Source: Nitrospirota bacterium (GTDB lineage: Bacteria; Nitrospirota; Thermodesulfovibrionia; Thermodesulfovibrionales; JdFR-88). Taken from it: a stretch of 15,272 nucleotides of DNA. Made by a program: the position numbers and the translations under genes. The notes under the pieces are model-generated. The model was given only the letters and a program-made list of their open reading frames with translations. It did no database searches and had not been told where the DNA came from. Positions 6,061 to 13,834 of this stretch are shown piece after piece (position 1 is the stretch's first letter; each line of letters starts with the position of its first letter). The DNA is taken from NCBI GenBank assembly GCA_021790695.1, contig JAJYGJ010000020.1:1-15272 (forward strand), given 5' to 3'.

Positions 6061-7132
6061 CTACTACGCCAGCCTGTACCTGAACGTCGATCCCGTGACC
6101 AACCCCGGCGGCGAGTATCTGATAAGGGTGAAGAACATGCTCAGGGAGACGGCGGAGGGGCTCCAGAAAACAAAAACGGTTTTGAAGAAGGTAAAGACGG
6201 AGCTTGAACGTTTCGAGAATTATTTTCTCACGCAGAAACCCGCCTTCAAAAAGGCGGTATGCCTGATCTCGGGCCGCGAGGGCGGCCTCTGGCGGGAGTA
6301 CCATCTTGCCGTTCCGGTCCAAAGCGGTCTCTTCGTTGACGGGACACCTTATCTGAAACCCCTCCTGGACGCCGTGGACTCCTATCCGCGCTACCTGGCG
6401 CTTCTCGTGAGCAAGGATGAGGCGAGGATATTCGTGGTCCAAATGGGGGAGATCCTGGAATACGGAGAGGTGAAAAGTCCGGATGTGATGGGCAGCCACG
6501 GTAAGGGCGGATGGTTCGCACTGGAGCAGGACCGTTTCGCGCGGCACGTCGAATTCCACGTGCAGCTTCACCTGGCGGACGTCATCAGGAGACTGGAGGG
6601 GTTCATACAGGAGCAGGAAGTCCGGAAGATCGTGATCGGGGGGCCGCAGGAGGCCGTCTCCATGTGCATGGAGATGCTGCCCGGAAGCATATCGGGCATG
6701 GTGATAGGGACCTTCGCGGCCGGTATGTACGAGCCCGCACCCCGCGTGCTTGAAAAGGCCCTGCCCGCCCTTGCGCTTTTCGAACGGAAGGAGAAGGAAA
6801 AATTGATCGAGGCCCTGGTGGAGCGGGCCCATAAGAACGACCGCGCCGTCATGGGGCTGGAGGATGTGCTCCTGATGGTCCAGGAAAAAAGGATAATGAC
6901 CCTTGTCCTGGACCCCGCGCTGAAACAGACGGGTTTTGTCTGCGGCAACTGCCGGGCGCTCTCTATAAGTCCCGGCGACTGCCGCTTCTGCGGCTCCGGC
7001 GTGGATCGTGTAAACTATCTCATCGATCTCGTGATGCAAAAGACAGTGGAGTACGGAGGACGGGTGGAAGTGGCCCCCGGAAACGAGAAGCTGCAAACGG
7101 CCGGGAAGATAGGGGCGATCCTCAGGTTTTGA
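6008..7132 (+). CDS. eRF1-like protein (baeRF / Vms1-type peptidyl-tRNA hydrolase family), GGW variant
   Basis: The 374-residue protein has the build of bacterial eRF1-like factors, annotated as baeRF or Vms1/Ankzf1-like. An N-terminal helical region contains a coiled-coil stretch (about 40-70). A middle domain holds the loop GSHGKGGWFALEQDRFARHVE (162 onward), which corresponds to the GGQ loop of eRF1 but reads Gly167-Gly168-Trp169. A Pelota-like C-terminal domain carries a four-Cys zinc mini-domain (Cys312, Cys315, Cys325, Cys328; CGNC...CRFC) as in archaeal and eukaryotic eRF1. Relatives act on peptidyl-tRNA at stalled ribosomes; whether the GGW form is catalytic is unknown. I chose ATG 6008 because AAGGAGG (5996-6002) lies five bases upstream. 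The start lies inside the AI-2E gene (53-bp overlap), implying coupled translation, and its stop overlaps the next start. Confidence 0.75.
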   Translation: MLNLEELRELARINPEGDYYASLYLNVDPVTNPGGEYLIRVKNMLRETAEGLQKTKTVLKKVKTELERFENYFLTQKPAFKKAVCLISGREGGLWREYHLAVPVQSGLFVDGTPYLKPLLDAVDSYPRYLALLVSKDEARIFVVQMGEILEYGEVKSPDVMGSHGKGGWFALEQDRFARHVEFHVQLHLADVIRRLEGFIQEQEVRKIVIGGPQEAVSMCMEMLPGSISGMVIGTFAAGMYEPAPRVLEKALPALALFERKEKEKLIEALVERAHKNDRAVMGLEDVLLMVQEKRIMTLVLDPALKQTGFVCGNCRALSISPGDCRFCGSGVDRVNYLIDLVMQKTVEYGGRVEVAPGNEKLQTAGKIGAILRF

Positions 7133-8691
7133 AGGGGGCCCTTGCCGTTTTCTTTTTGTTGTTTTTTGCGTTTGCGCTTGCGGGCTGCACGCCCGCAAAC
7201 AGGCGGCCGGGCTATATATACTACAGCATCGCCGCGGACCCCTCCACGCTGGACCCGGCCTTTATAACCGACGTCACAGGCGGCTCCATCGCGGCCAAAC
7301 TCTTTAACGGGCTGGTGAGGATCGGCCCCGGGTTCAAAATAATACCGGATATCGCCGGCAGTTGGGAGGTCTCAAGGGACCGCCTGGTTTATACGTTCTT
7401 TCTTCGGCGGGACGTGAGGTTTTCAAACGGCCGCGAGGTCACGGCCGCCGATTTCAAATATTCTTTCGAGAGGCTGCTCTCTCCCAAGACCCTTTCGCCC
7501 AACCGGTGGGTGCTGGAAGCGCTTTCGGGGGCGCGGGCCTTTGCCGGGGGACGCGCCGGGGACGTAAGCGGCATAAAGGTGGACGGCCGCTATGAGTTGA
7601 CGCTCAGGCTCGCCCATCCCTTCTCCCCTTTTTTAAATCTCCTCGCGATGACCGCGGCCTGCGTCGTGCCGCGCGAGGACGCCGGGAGGCCGGGTTCGGA
7701 TTTTTACGAGCGTCCCGTAGGGACGGGGCCTTTCGCCGTGGAAAGCTGGATACGCGGCCAGACGCTCACGCTTGAGGCAAGGCCTGATTATTTCGGCGGC
7801 GCAGCCAGGGTGAAGGGGATCGTCTACCGCGTGATACCGGAGGAGCTTACCAGTGTTGTCGAATTCGAGCTTGGCAACCTCGACGTCATAAGCATACCCG
7901 CCGCGGACTACGATCATTTCAGGGACGACCCGAAATGGAGGCGGCTCATATCCACCGCGGACGGGATCAATACATACTACCTGGGACTTAACTGTTCGAA
8001 GCCGCCTTTTAACGACGCGCGCATGAGGCGGGCCATGAATTACGCCATAGACAGGAAAAAGATACTCGAGACCTTCATGGAGGGCAGGGGGACCCTGGCC
8101 AGCGGCCCCGTGCCGCCCGGGCTCAGGCGCTGGAGCGCGCCTCCGTCCTATGAATACGATCCCGCCAGGGCGAGGCGCATTATCAGGGAGGAAGGTTTTT
8201 CCGGGGCGACGGTGAGCTTTTATGTCACGCAGGGCCAGGACGACGCCGATATCGCCGGGATCATACAGCAATACCTCTCCAGGGTGGGCATAAGGGCGCG
8301 GTTGAAGCAGCTCGAATGGAACACTTACAAGGAGGCCATAGACAACGGCGAGCCGGACCTCTTCTGGCTCAGTTGGTGGGCGGATTATGCGGACCCGGAA
8401 AATTTCCTCTATCCGCTCTTCGATTCCGCCAACCTGGGGGCGGCAGGCAACCGGACGCTGTACAAAAACCGCGAGGCGGACCGCCTGATAGAGCTGGGCC
8501 GGAGCGCGGCCACCGCCGCCCGCCGCGATTACTATTATAAAAAGGCCGAGGACATGATCGTGCATGACGCCCCGTGGGTCTTCTTCTGGCACGAAAAAAA
8601 CATCACGGTCCGCCAGCCGTGGGTAAAAAATTACGTCCAGTATCCGATTTACAGCATGGACAAGGGGACGGATATCGGCATAGGGCGCTAG
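7129..8691 (+). CDS. ABC transporter substrate-binding lipoprotein, family 5 (peptide/OppA-DppA type)
   Basis: The 520-residue protein is a family 5 solute-binding protein, the class that captures di- and oligopeptides (sometimes nickel or glycosides) for an ABC importer. Residues 1-20 form a lipoprotein signal with lipobox LAGC and lipidated Cys20, so it should be anchored in the envelope. Family hallmarks are present: YYSIAADPSTLDPAF at the mature N-terminus, AADFKYSFERLLSP (the usual family signature), VGTGPFAVESW, MRRAMNYAIDRKKI and a C-terminal ITVRQPWVKNY. The TTG start (7129) overlaps the stop of the eRF1-like gene (TTGA). No permease or ATPase genes follow; the gene ends the operon, so the transport partner is encoded elsewhere. 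The site residues do not tell me the exact ligand. Confidence 0.92.
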   Translation: MKGALAVFFLLFFAFALAGCTPANRRPGYIYYSIAADPSTLDPAFITDVTGGSIAAKLFNGLVRIGPGFKIIPDIAGSWEVSRDRLVYTFFLRRDVRFSNGREVTAADFKYSFERLLSPKTLSPNRWVLEALSGARAFAGGRAGDVSGIKVDGRYELTLRLAHPFSPFLNLLAMTAACVVPREDAGRPGSDFYERPVGTGPFAVESWIRGQTLTLEARPDYFGGAARVKGIVYRVIPEELTSVVEFELGNLDVISIPAADYDHFRDDPKWRRLISTADGINTYYLGLNCSKPPFNDARMRRAMNYAIDRKKILETFMEGRGTLASGPVPPGLRRWSAPPSYEYDPARARRIIREEGFSGATVSFYVTQGQDDADIAGIIQQYLSRVGIRARLKQLEWNTYKEAIDNGEPDLFWLSWWADYADPENFLYPLFDSANLGAAGNRTLYKNREADRLIELGRSAATAARRDYYYKKAEDMIVHDAPWVFFWHEKNITVRQPWVKNYVQYPIYSMDKGTDIGIGR

Positions 8692-8756
8692 TGTGGTGAA
8701 TTGTAAATTCGTTAAATAAATAATATTCATGCCTAATGACACGAAATAGGAAAGAC

Positions 8757-8796
8757 GTCATTGCCGCGAAGGCGGGAAAGGCTCAGCCGGAATGAC
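8757..8796. repeat. REP/MITE-like palindrome between convergent genes
   Basis: Terminal inverted repeats GTCATT (8757-8762) and AATGAC (8791-8796) enclose a CCGC-GAAG-GCGG mini-hairpin (8764-8775). This GTCATTcCCGCGAA-GCGGG...AATGAC form is a widespread small intergenic repeat in many Gram-negative genomes. It lies in the 230-bp gap after the peptide-binding protein gene, which otherwise holds AT-rich DNA without a gene. Confidence 0.6.
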
Positions 8797-8886
8797 AACG
8801 ATTAAGGCAGACGTTAGGATTAATTCACTTTGACATTACCGGCCGGGGCCAAGCATTGCGCTCATCCGGCAATATGGCGGATAGGG

Positions 8887-8912
8887 ATATGGGGGGCTTA
8901 CGCCCCACATAT
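8887..8912. terminator. Stem-loop between convergent genes, likely transcript 3' end
   Basis: ATATGGGGGGC (8887-8897) pairs with GCCCCACATAT (8902-8912) with a single mismatch around a TTAC loop, and weaker pairing extends to about 8880 and 8919. It lies ten bases beyond the phosphoketolase stop and about 195 bases after the peptide-binding protein gene. Neither side has a proper U-tract, so it may stabilise mRNA 3' ends or be a further repeat and not a classical intrinsic terminator. Confidence 0.45.
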
Positions 8913-8921
8913 CTTATTCCC

Positions 8922-11297
8922 TCACGCCCCTTTCCACGTCCAGTTCCTGATCTCGGGCATGTCCTCGCCGTACCTGACTATGTACTGGCCGTGCTCGACG
9001 AGCTTGTCGCGGATCCATTGCTTCTGGTAGGCCGCGATATGCCCCAGTTTGGGCACCCGGTCTATCACGTCTCCGACCAGGTGGAAGCGGTCGATCTCGT
9101 TTCTGACCGCCATGTCGAAGGGGGTGGTCGTCGTGCCCTCTTCCTTGTAGCCCCTGACGTGGAGGTTTTTGTGGTTCGTCCTCCGGTAGGTGAGGCGGTG
9201 GATGAGCCACGGATAGCCGTGGTAGGCGAATATGATGGGCTTGTCCGGCGTAAAGAGCGTGTCAAAATCCTTGTTTGAAAGCCCGTGCGGGTGCTCCTCC
9301 GGCGGCTGAAGCTTCATCATATCGACCACGTTTATCACACGGACCTTCAGACCGGGTGACTGCTCGCGCAGGATTTCCGCGGCGGCAAGGGTCTCTATAG
9401 TCGGCACATCGCCCATGCAGGCCAGCACCACGTCGGGATCGGACCCCCTGTCATTGCTCGCCCATTCCCAGATGCCGATGCCCGAGGTGCAGTGCTTGAT
9501 GGCGGAGGACATGTCAAGCCACTGGGGCTGAAGGTTCTTGCCCGCCACGATGACGTTTATGTAGTTTCTGCTCCGAAGGCAGTGGTCCGCCACGGAAAGC
9601 AGCGTATTGGCGTCCGGAGGGAAATAGACGCGTATGATGTCCGCCTTCTTGTTGACGGCCAAGTCTATGAAGCCGGGGTCCTGGTGTGAAAACCCGTTAT
9701 GGTCCTGCCGCCATACGTGCGACGTAAGCAGGTAATTGAGCGAGGCCACCGGCTGCCTCCACGGTATCCGGCTTGCCACCTTGAGCCATTTCGCGTGCTG
9801 GTTGAACATGGAGTCCACTATGTGGATGAAGGCCTCGTAGCAGGCGAAAAACCCGTGCCTTCCGGTAAGCAGATATCCCTCCAGCCAGCCCTGGAGCATG
9901 TGCTCGGAGAGGACTTCCATCACGCGGCCGTTCGGGGAGAGGTGCGTGTCCTCCGGCAGCACGGGCTCCATCCAGGCGCGGTCAGTCGCCTCGAAGATCG
10001 CGTCCAGACGGTTGGAAGACGTCTCATCCGGACCCATGACGCGGAAGTTCCTAGACTCCATGTTCTCCTTCATTACGTCCCTCAGGAAATAACCCAGCAC
10101 CCGCGTGGCCTCCGCCATCACCTGTCCGGGCGCGGCCGCGCCCACGGCGTAGTCCCTGTAATCGGGAAGCCTCAGGTCCTTGAGGAGCAATCCCCCGTTT
10201 GCGTGCGGGTTTGCCCCCATACGCCTCGTTCCCTCCGGGGCAAGTCCCTCAAGCTCCGCAACCGGCCTGCCGCTCTTGTCGAAAAGTTCTTCCGGCTTGT
10301 AGCTCTTCATCCACTGTTCGAGGATTTTCACGTGCTCCGGCTTTTGGGCCAGGTCCCCTACGGGCACCTGATGGGCCCTCCAGGAGCCCTCGACCTTGAG
10401 CCCGTCGACCATTTTAGGGCAGGTCCAGCCCTTTGGGGAGCGAAGTATTATCATCGGCCAGCGGGGCCTCATGGCCGCCGTTGCCTCGTGCGCCCGCCGT
10501 TCGATATCCTTTATCATGTCTATCGCGCCGTCAAGCGATTCCGCCATCTGCTGGTGCATGATTTCCGGGTCCGATCCCTCGACGAAGAAGGGGACGTAGC
10601 CGTACCCCGTGAAAAGGTCCTCCAGTTCCTCGTGCTCCATGCGGGAAAGAAACGTGGGCCCGGCGATCTTGTAGCCGTTCAAGTGAAGGATGGGCAGCAC
10701 GGCCCCGTCCGTCGCCGGATTCAGAAACTTGTTTGAGTGCCAGGAGGCCGCAAGAGGGCCGGTCTCCGCCTCCCCGTCGCCGACGACGCAGGCGACGATC
10801 AGGTCCGGGTTGTCAAAGGCGGCCCCGAAGGCGTGGGCAAGGCAGTATCCAAGCTCCCCTCCTTCATTGATGGAACCCGGTGTCTCCGGCGCGGCGTGGC
10901 TCGGTATGCCGCCCGGAAAGGAAAACTGCCTGAAGAGCCTCTTCATTCCGGCCTCATCTCTGGAGACCTCGGGATATATCTCGCTGTAGACGCCTTCCAG
11001 CCAGGCGTTTGCGACCAGGCCGGGGGCGCCGTGGCCGGGACCCGCCACGAAAATGACGTCCAGGTCCCGGGCCTTTATCACGCGGTTTAAGTGGGCGTAA
11101 ATGAAATTGAGCCCCGGGGTGGTGCCCCAGTGCCCGAGGAGCCTCGGCTTTATATTCTCCGGTCTCAGGGTCTCCTTCAGAAGCGGGTTGTCATACAGAT
11201 AAATCTGGCCGATGGACAGATAGTTCGCGGCGCGCCAGTATGCGTCTATCGCGCGCAGTTGCTCTTTGGAAAGGACTCCCTTCATAAGGACTGCCAT
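8922..11297 (-). CDS. xfp: Phosphoketolase (xylulose-5-phosphate/fructose-6-phosphate)
   Basis: Thiamine-diphosphate enzyme that splits xylulose 5-phosphate (and often fructose 6-phosphate) with phosphate into acetyl phosphate plus glyceraldehyde 3-phosphate (or erythrose 4-phosphate). The 791-residue length is typical. Visible signatures are GHWGTTPGLNF, FVAGPGHGAPG, SFPGGIPSHAAPETPGS, the family block EGGELGY and VGDGEAETGPLAASWHSNKF, which holds the GDG start of the ThDP-Mg motif. The C-terminal transketolase-like region includes VRVINVVDMMKLQP and FAYHGYPWLIHRL. The ATG at 11297 is preferred over an in-frame ATG 13 codons upstream because a perfect AAGGAGGT (11305-11312) lies seven bases before it. 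No acetate kinase or phosphotransacetylase gene is adjacent, so the acetyl phosphate is handled by genes elsewhere. It has its own promoter. Confidence 0.96.
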   Translation of the reverse strand: MAVLMKGVLSKEQLRAIDAYWRAANYLSIGQIYLYDNPLLKETLRPENIKPRLLGHWGTTPGLNFIYAHLNRVIKARDLDVIFVAGPGHGAPGLVANAWLEGVYSEIYPEVSRDEAGMKRLFRQFSFPGGIPSHAAPETPGSINEGGELGYCLAHAFGAAFDNPDLIVACVVGDGEAETGPLAASWHSNKFLNPATDGAVLPILHLNGYKIAGPTFLSRMEHEELEDLFTGYGYVPFFVEGSDPEIMHQQMAESLDGAIDMIKDIERRAHEATAAMRPRWPMIILRSPKGWTCPKMVDGLKVEGSWRAHQVPVGDLAQKPEHVKILEQWMKSYKPEELFDKSGRPVAELEGLAPEGTRRMGANPHANGGLLLKDLRLPDYRDYAVGAAAPGQVMAEATRVLGYFLRDVMKENMESRNFRVMGPDETSSNRLDAIFEATDRAWMEPVLPEDTHLSPNGRVMEVLSEHMLQGWLEGYLLTGRHGFFACYEAFIHIVDSMFNQHAKWLKVASRIPWRQPVASLNYLLTSHVWRQDHNGFSHQDPGFIDLAVNKKADIIRVYFPPDANTLLSVADHCLRSRNYINVIVAGKNLQPQWLDMSSAIKHCTSGIGIWEWASNDRGSDPDVVLACMGDVPTIETLAAAEILREQSPGLKVRVINVVDMMKLQPPEEHPHGLSNKDFDTLFTPDKPIIFAYHGYPWLIHRLTYRRTNHKNLHVRGYKEEGTTTTPFDMAVRNEIDRFHLVGDVIDRVPKLGHIAAYQKQWIRDKLVEHGQYIVRYGEDMPEIRNWTWKGA

Positions 11298-11304
11298 GGT
11301 CGGT

Positions 11305-11312
11305 ACCTCCTT
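11305..11312 (-). promoter_or_regulatory. Strong Shine-Dalgarno deciding the xfp start
   Basis: On the - strand this reads AAGGAGGT, a full match to the anti-Shine-Dalgarno, with seven bases between it and the ATG at 11297. The alternative ATG at 11336 has no such site, so the shorter protein is chosen. Confidence 0.85.
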
Positions 11313-11366
11313 GCTCTGAACAAACATTGAGGACAAGCGGGGATCTTGCCTGCGCTTCTTTTCCCC

Positions 11367-11395
11367 AGATTAGCAAGAGCGGGGTACAAAGTCAA
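11367..11395 (-). promoter_or_regulatory. Candidate promoter of the phosphoketolase gene
   Basis: On the - strand TTGACT (11395-11390; five of six to the -35 consensus) is followed by 17 bases and TAATCT (11372-11367). GCTAAT with a 15-base spacer is an alternative -10. Transcription would begin near 11360, leaving a leader of about 60 bases up to the ATG. The stretch 11400-11478 upstream shows no other feature. Confidence 0.5.
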
Positions 11396-11478
11396 TTTTG
11401 ATCTTCCCTGCTGTTCATTTCAGCCGCCGGTTCAGGCCTTGGGTCATGAATGGGGGCTGGCATCCGCCTGATCCCTCT

Positions 11479-12837
11479 TCAAACCTGCCCGCTGTCCTCG
11501 GCCGGCGGGGCCGCAAGCACCAGGTCCTTGACCGTCACGCTGCGGATCGGCCCCTCGGCGGATATCCTTATCTTTTCCATCGTGCTTTCAACCGCCTGGA
11601 GGTCCGCCCCCGAGAGGACTTCAAAGAGCCACGGGACCTGCCGCTCGCCGAACGTTCGGGCCGCCTTTATGACCTCCTCGATGCTTATGGTCTCGATCGA
11701 GCGGGAAGGCAGATAGGCGGTATCCTCCGCCGGCGATTCCGCCAGGAGACCCTTTGCCACAAGCATCTCCAGCACCCGGTCAAGCACCACTTCCGGCGCC
11801 TTCAGGCGCGCGGCCAGCTTCCCGGCCGTCCAGGGGGGCGTATCATGGAAATGGCTGCTTCCCACCAGGCACATGACGGCAAGCGAGAGCTTTTCCTTGA
11901 GCCGCCCGCTCAGTTCAAGCTCGCTTTCAAAGAGCGGATAACGCGGGTTCTGGTAGTAGAACGACGCGTTTGCTCCCACGAGCAGTATCACCCAGTTAAG
12001 ATAAATCCAGGTTATGAACAGCAGGATTATGGCGAAACTGGAATATATGGCCGGGTAATCCGAGGAGGCGACCGTGAGCCCGGCGAAGATCCATTCGACA
12101 CTCTGCCACACCACGCCCGCGATGACGCCGCCGGCCGCGGCCGCCCTGAATCTCACCCTGGCGGTGGGAAGAAAGACGTATATGTATATGAAGGCCAGGG
12201 AGACGAAGAAGTACGGCACCAGTTTGCCGAGAAAATAGATAACGACCCCCAGCGCCCTGATGGCCAGCACGTTTTTTACGAAGCCGCTGGACATGAACGA
12301 AGTCGTGATGCCCAGCGCGGATATGATCAGCACCGGCCCGACCATCACCACGCTCATATAATCGCTGAACCTCCGGGCGAAGGACCGGGTCTTTTTGCTC
12401 TTCCAGAGGAAATTGACCGAGTCCTCCAGTTTCTGCACCATTGAGACGACCGTGTAGATGAGAAGGACCACGCCCAGGGAACCGAGCACGTCCGTGTTTA
12501 TATGGTTGATATAATCTATGATCCTGCCGGCCATGTTGCCGGCCTCCGGGCCGAAGGGGGCGAGGAAGCTGAGCAGGAGCGGCCTTATCCTCTTGTGCAT
12601 GCCCAGGGTCTTGAGCAGGGAGAAGCTTATGGCGAGGAACGGCACGAGGCCTAAAAGGGTCGTGTAGGAAAGGCTCGCGGCCCTCACTGTGATGTCGTCG
12701 TCCTGAAACCCCATGACCACCAGGGCCAGCGCCTTCATGACCCTGAAGAACCATGCCTTGGGCAGGCTGTAACGGCTTATGTCCCTGGCCCAGAGCCTTC
12801 TTGTCCCCTCCTGGTATTTTTCGAATATATCGGCCAT
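11479..12837 (-). CDS. YihY/virulence factor BrkB family membrane protein with C-terminal winged-helix-like region
   Basis: The 452-residue inner-membrane protein has the YihY/BrkB core in residues about 35-310. It begins with the family motif AASLSYTTLLGLVPFLAISF, has roughly six membrane segments and ends in LFITWIYLNWVILLVGANAS, the most conserved block. The molecular role of the family is uncertain: it was once called ribonuclease BN in error, and transport or scramblase-like roles have been suggested. After the core, residues about 330-450 form a cytoplasmic extension whose WTAGKLAARLKAPEVVLDRVLEMLVAKGLL resembles a winged helix-turn-helix; this tail is seen in some long family members. 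The ATG at 12837 lacks a strong Shine-Dalgarno. It lies upstream of the phosphoketolase gene in the same direction (181-bp gap) and downstream of tRNA-Leu. Confidence 0.88.
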   Translation of the reverse strand: MADIFEKYQEGTRRLWARDISRYSLPKAWFFRVMKALALVVMGFQDDDITVRAASLSYTTLLGLVPFLAISFSLLKTLGMHKRIRPLLLSFLAPFGPEAGNMAGRIIDYINHINTDVLGSLGVVLLIYTVVSMVQKLEDSVNFLWKSKKTRSFARRFSDYMSVVMVGPVLIISALGITTSFMSSGFVKNVLAIRALGVVIYFLGKLVPYFFVSLAFIYIYVFLPTARVRFRAAAAGGVIAGVVWQSVEWIFAGLTVASSDYPAIYSSFAIILLFITWIYLNWVILLVGANASFYYQNPRYPLFESELELSGRLKEKLSLAVMCLVGSSHFHDTPPWTAGKLAARLKAPEVVLDRVLEMLVAKGLLAESPAEDTAYLPSRSIETISIEEVIKAARTFGERQVPWLFEVLSGADLQAVESTMEKIRISAEGPIRSVTVKDLVLAAPPAEDSGQV

Positions 12838-13014
12838 GGGTGTGGAGCGCCTTTCCCGGGGCCGCCCCTCAAAAAGAGTTTACCACCGTTTTTGCCCCGG
12901 AGAGTTTTTACCCTGACGCGGGGGCCCCGGCCGCGCGCGGGTTTTCCCCTTCAGAAGATCAAGGGCAATGCGGGAGCGGTCCGGTTTATAAGGTAGTGCG
13001 GGGGAAAAAGGAAG

Positions 13015-13096
13015 TGCGAGGGGGGGGATTTGAACCCCCACGGGTTTCCCCACTGGATCCTAAGTCCAGCGCGTCTGCCAGTTCCGCCACTCTCGC
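13015..13096 (-). tRNA. tRNA-Leu, anticodon TAG
   Basis: The - strand starts GCGAGAGTGGCGGAACTGGC and has a standard class II layout: D-arm with AGACGCGC, anticodon stem CTGGA/TCCAG around loop CTTAGGA (anticodon TAG, reads CUA/CUN leucine codons), a variable arm GTGGGGAAACCCGT, and T-arm GGGGG-TTCAAAT-CCCCC. The acceptor pairs GCGAGAG with CCCTCGC, with one A-C mismatch at position 6-67, and the discriminator is A. CCA is not encoded. Leucine tRNAs usually have the long variable arm and the A73 seen here. Confidence 0.95.
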
Positions 13097-13105
13097 AATT
13101 ACTTG

Positions 13106-13135
13106 AGTTTAAAGGATTTTCCGGCATTTTGTCCA
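13106..13135 (-). promoter_or_regulatory. Candidate promoter of tRNA-Leu
   Basis: On the - strand TGGACA (13135-13130; five of six to the -35 consensus), an 18-base spacer and TAAACT (13111-13106; four of six). The predicted start lies only a few bases before the mature tRNA 5' end at 13096, giving a short leader. Confidence 0.45.
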
Positions 13136-13220
13136 GTTTTTACGGGCTGCCGGAAAACGTGGCAAGGGGTATCATCAGGAAAACGAGGGGGCGGCCGCAA
13201 TCCCAAAGCACCGCTGTTAA

Positions 13221-13772
13221 TTACCATCTCTCCCATCGGATATTATCTTCCTTGAACTTGTCCGTCACTTTTCCCTTGTCCTTTGGGACGCCGACCGGGA
13301 TGACGGCAAGCGGCATTACGTCTTCCGGGACGCCGATAATGTCTCTTACGGCGGCCATGCGGTTCTCATAAGGGTATGCCGCGGTCCAAACGGCCCCAAG
13401 CCCCATGGCATGGCACGCAAGGAGGATATTTTCGGCTGCCGCGGAACTGTCCATCACCCAATATTTTCCGCCGATGCGGTTCTCATCCTGATACTTTCCG
13501 CCATAGACCTCATCCTTGCCGGGTACGCCGCACACAATTACGGCCGCCCCTGCCTTATCCAGCATCTTCGCGTATGGAAGCCTCTCGCACAGGCTGTCAA
13601 GGAGTCCTCTTTCCGTAACCGCCACGAATGCCCATGGCTGGATATTCCTGGCCGACGGGGCCGCCATGCCCGCTTTAAGGATCTTCAGCAGGGACTCGCG
13701 CGGGATTGCCTGCCCCGTGAAACTTCTTACGCTCCGCCGGGTATATATGACTTCGAGGACTTCGTTTTCCAT
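13221..13772 (-). CDS. Nitroreductase family protein (FMN-dependent oxidoreductase)
   Basis: The 183-residue protein is a compact NAD(P)H-FMN oxidoreductase of the nitroreductase superfamily. The FMN phosphate-binding start RRSVRSFTGQ (12 onward) is present, as are MAAPSARNIQPWAFV (about 36-50), the central IGGKYWVMDSSAAAENILLACHAMGLGAVW and the C-terminal GVPEDVMPLAVIPVGVPKD. Members act as cytoplasmic homodimers on nitro compounds, quinones or related acceptors; the natural substrate cannot be read from sequence. The ATG is preceded by AGGAGGT (13777-13783) at optimal distance. It lies 62 bp downstream of the broken PIN toxin gene, with tRNA-Leu about 125 bp further on. Confidence 0.92.
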   Translation of the reverse strand: MENEVLEVIYTRRSVRSFTGQAIPRESLLKILKAGMAAPSARNIQPWAFVAVTERGLLDSLCERLPYAKMLDKAGAAVIVCGVPGKDEVYGGKYQDENRIGGKYWVMDSSAAAENILLACHAMGLGAVWTAAYPYENRMAAVRDIIGVPEDVMPLAVIPVGVPKDKGKVTDKFKEDNIRWERW

Positions 13773-13834
13773 GTTTACCTCCTCAGGATATTTTCATTGC
13801 GTGCGGACCAATGCGTTCATTCCGGCAATGCCTA

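Noticed and set aside
6011..7198. 395-codon - strand ORF opposite the eRF1-like gene
   Set aside because: The + strand frame has eRF1-like motifs and a perfect ribosome site; the - strand translation has none.
9699..10736. 345-codon + strand ORF opposite the phosphoketolase gene
   Set aside because: It is antisense to a clearly conserved coding sequence. Its translation is rich in R, P, H and G and matches no family; it arises from high GC at third positions.
11298..11336. Longer phosphoketolase start at 11336
   Set aside because: It lacks a ribosome site, and the extra 13 residues cover the perfect AAGGAGGT that serves the ATG at 11297.
11398..12444. 348-codon + strand ORF opposite the BrkB-type gene
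   Set aside because: Shadow of the conserved - strand gene, with a basic low-complexity translation.
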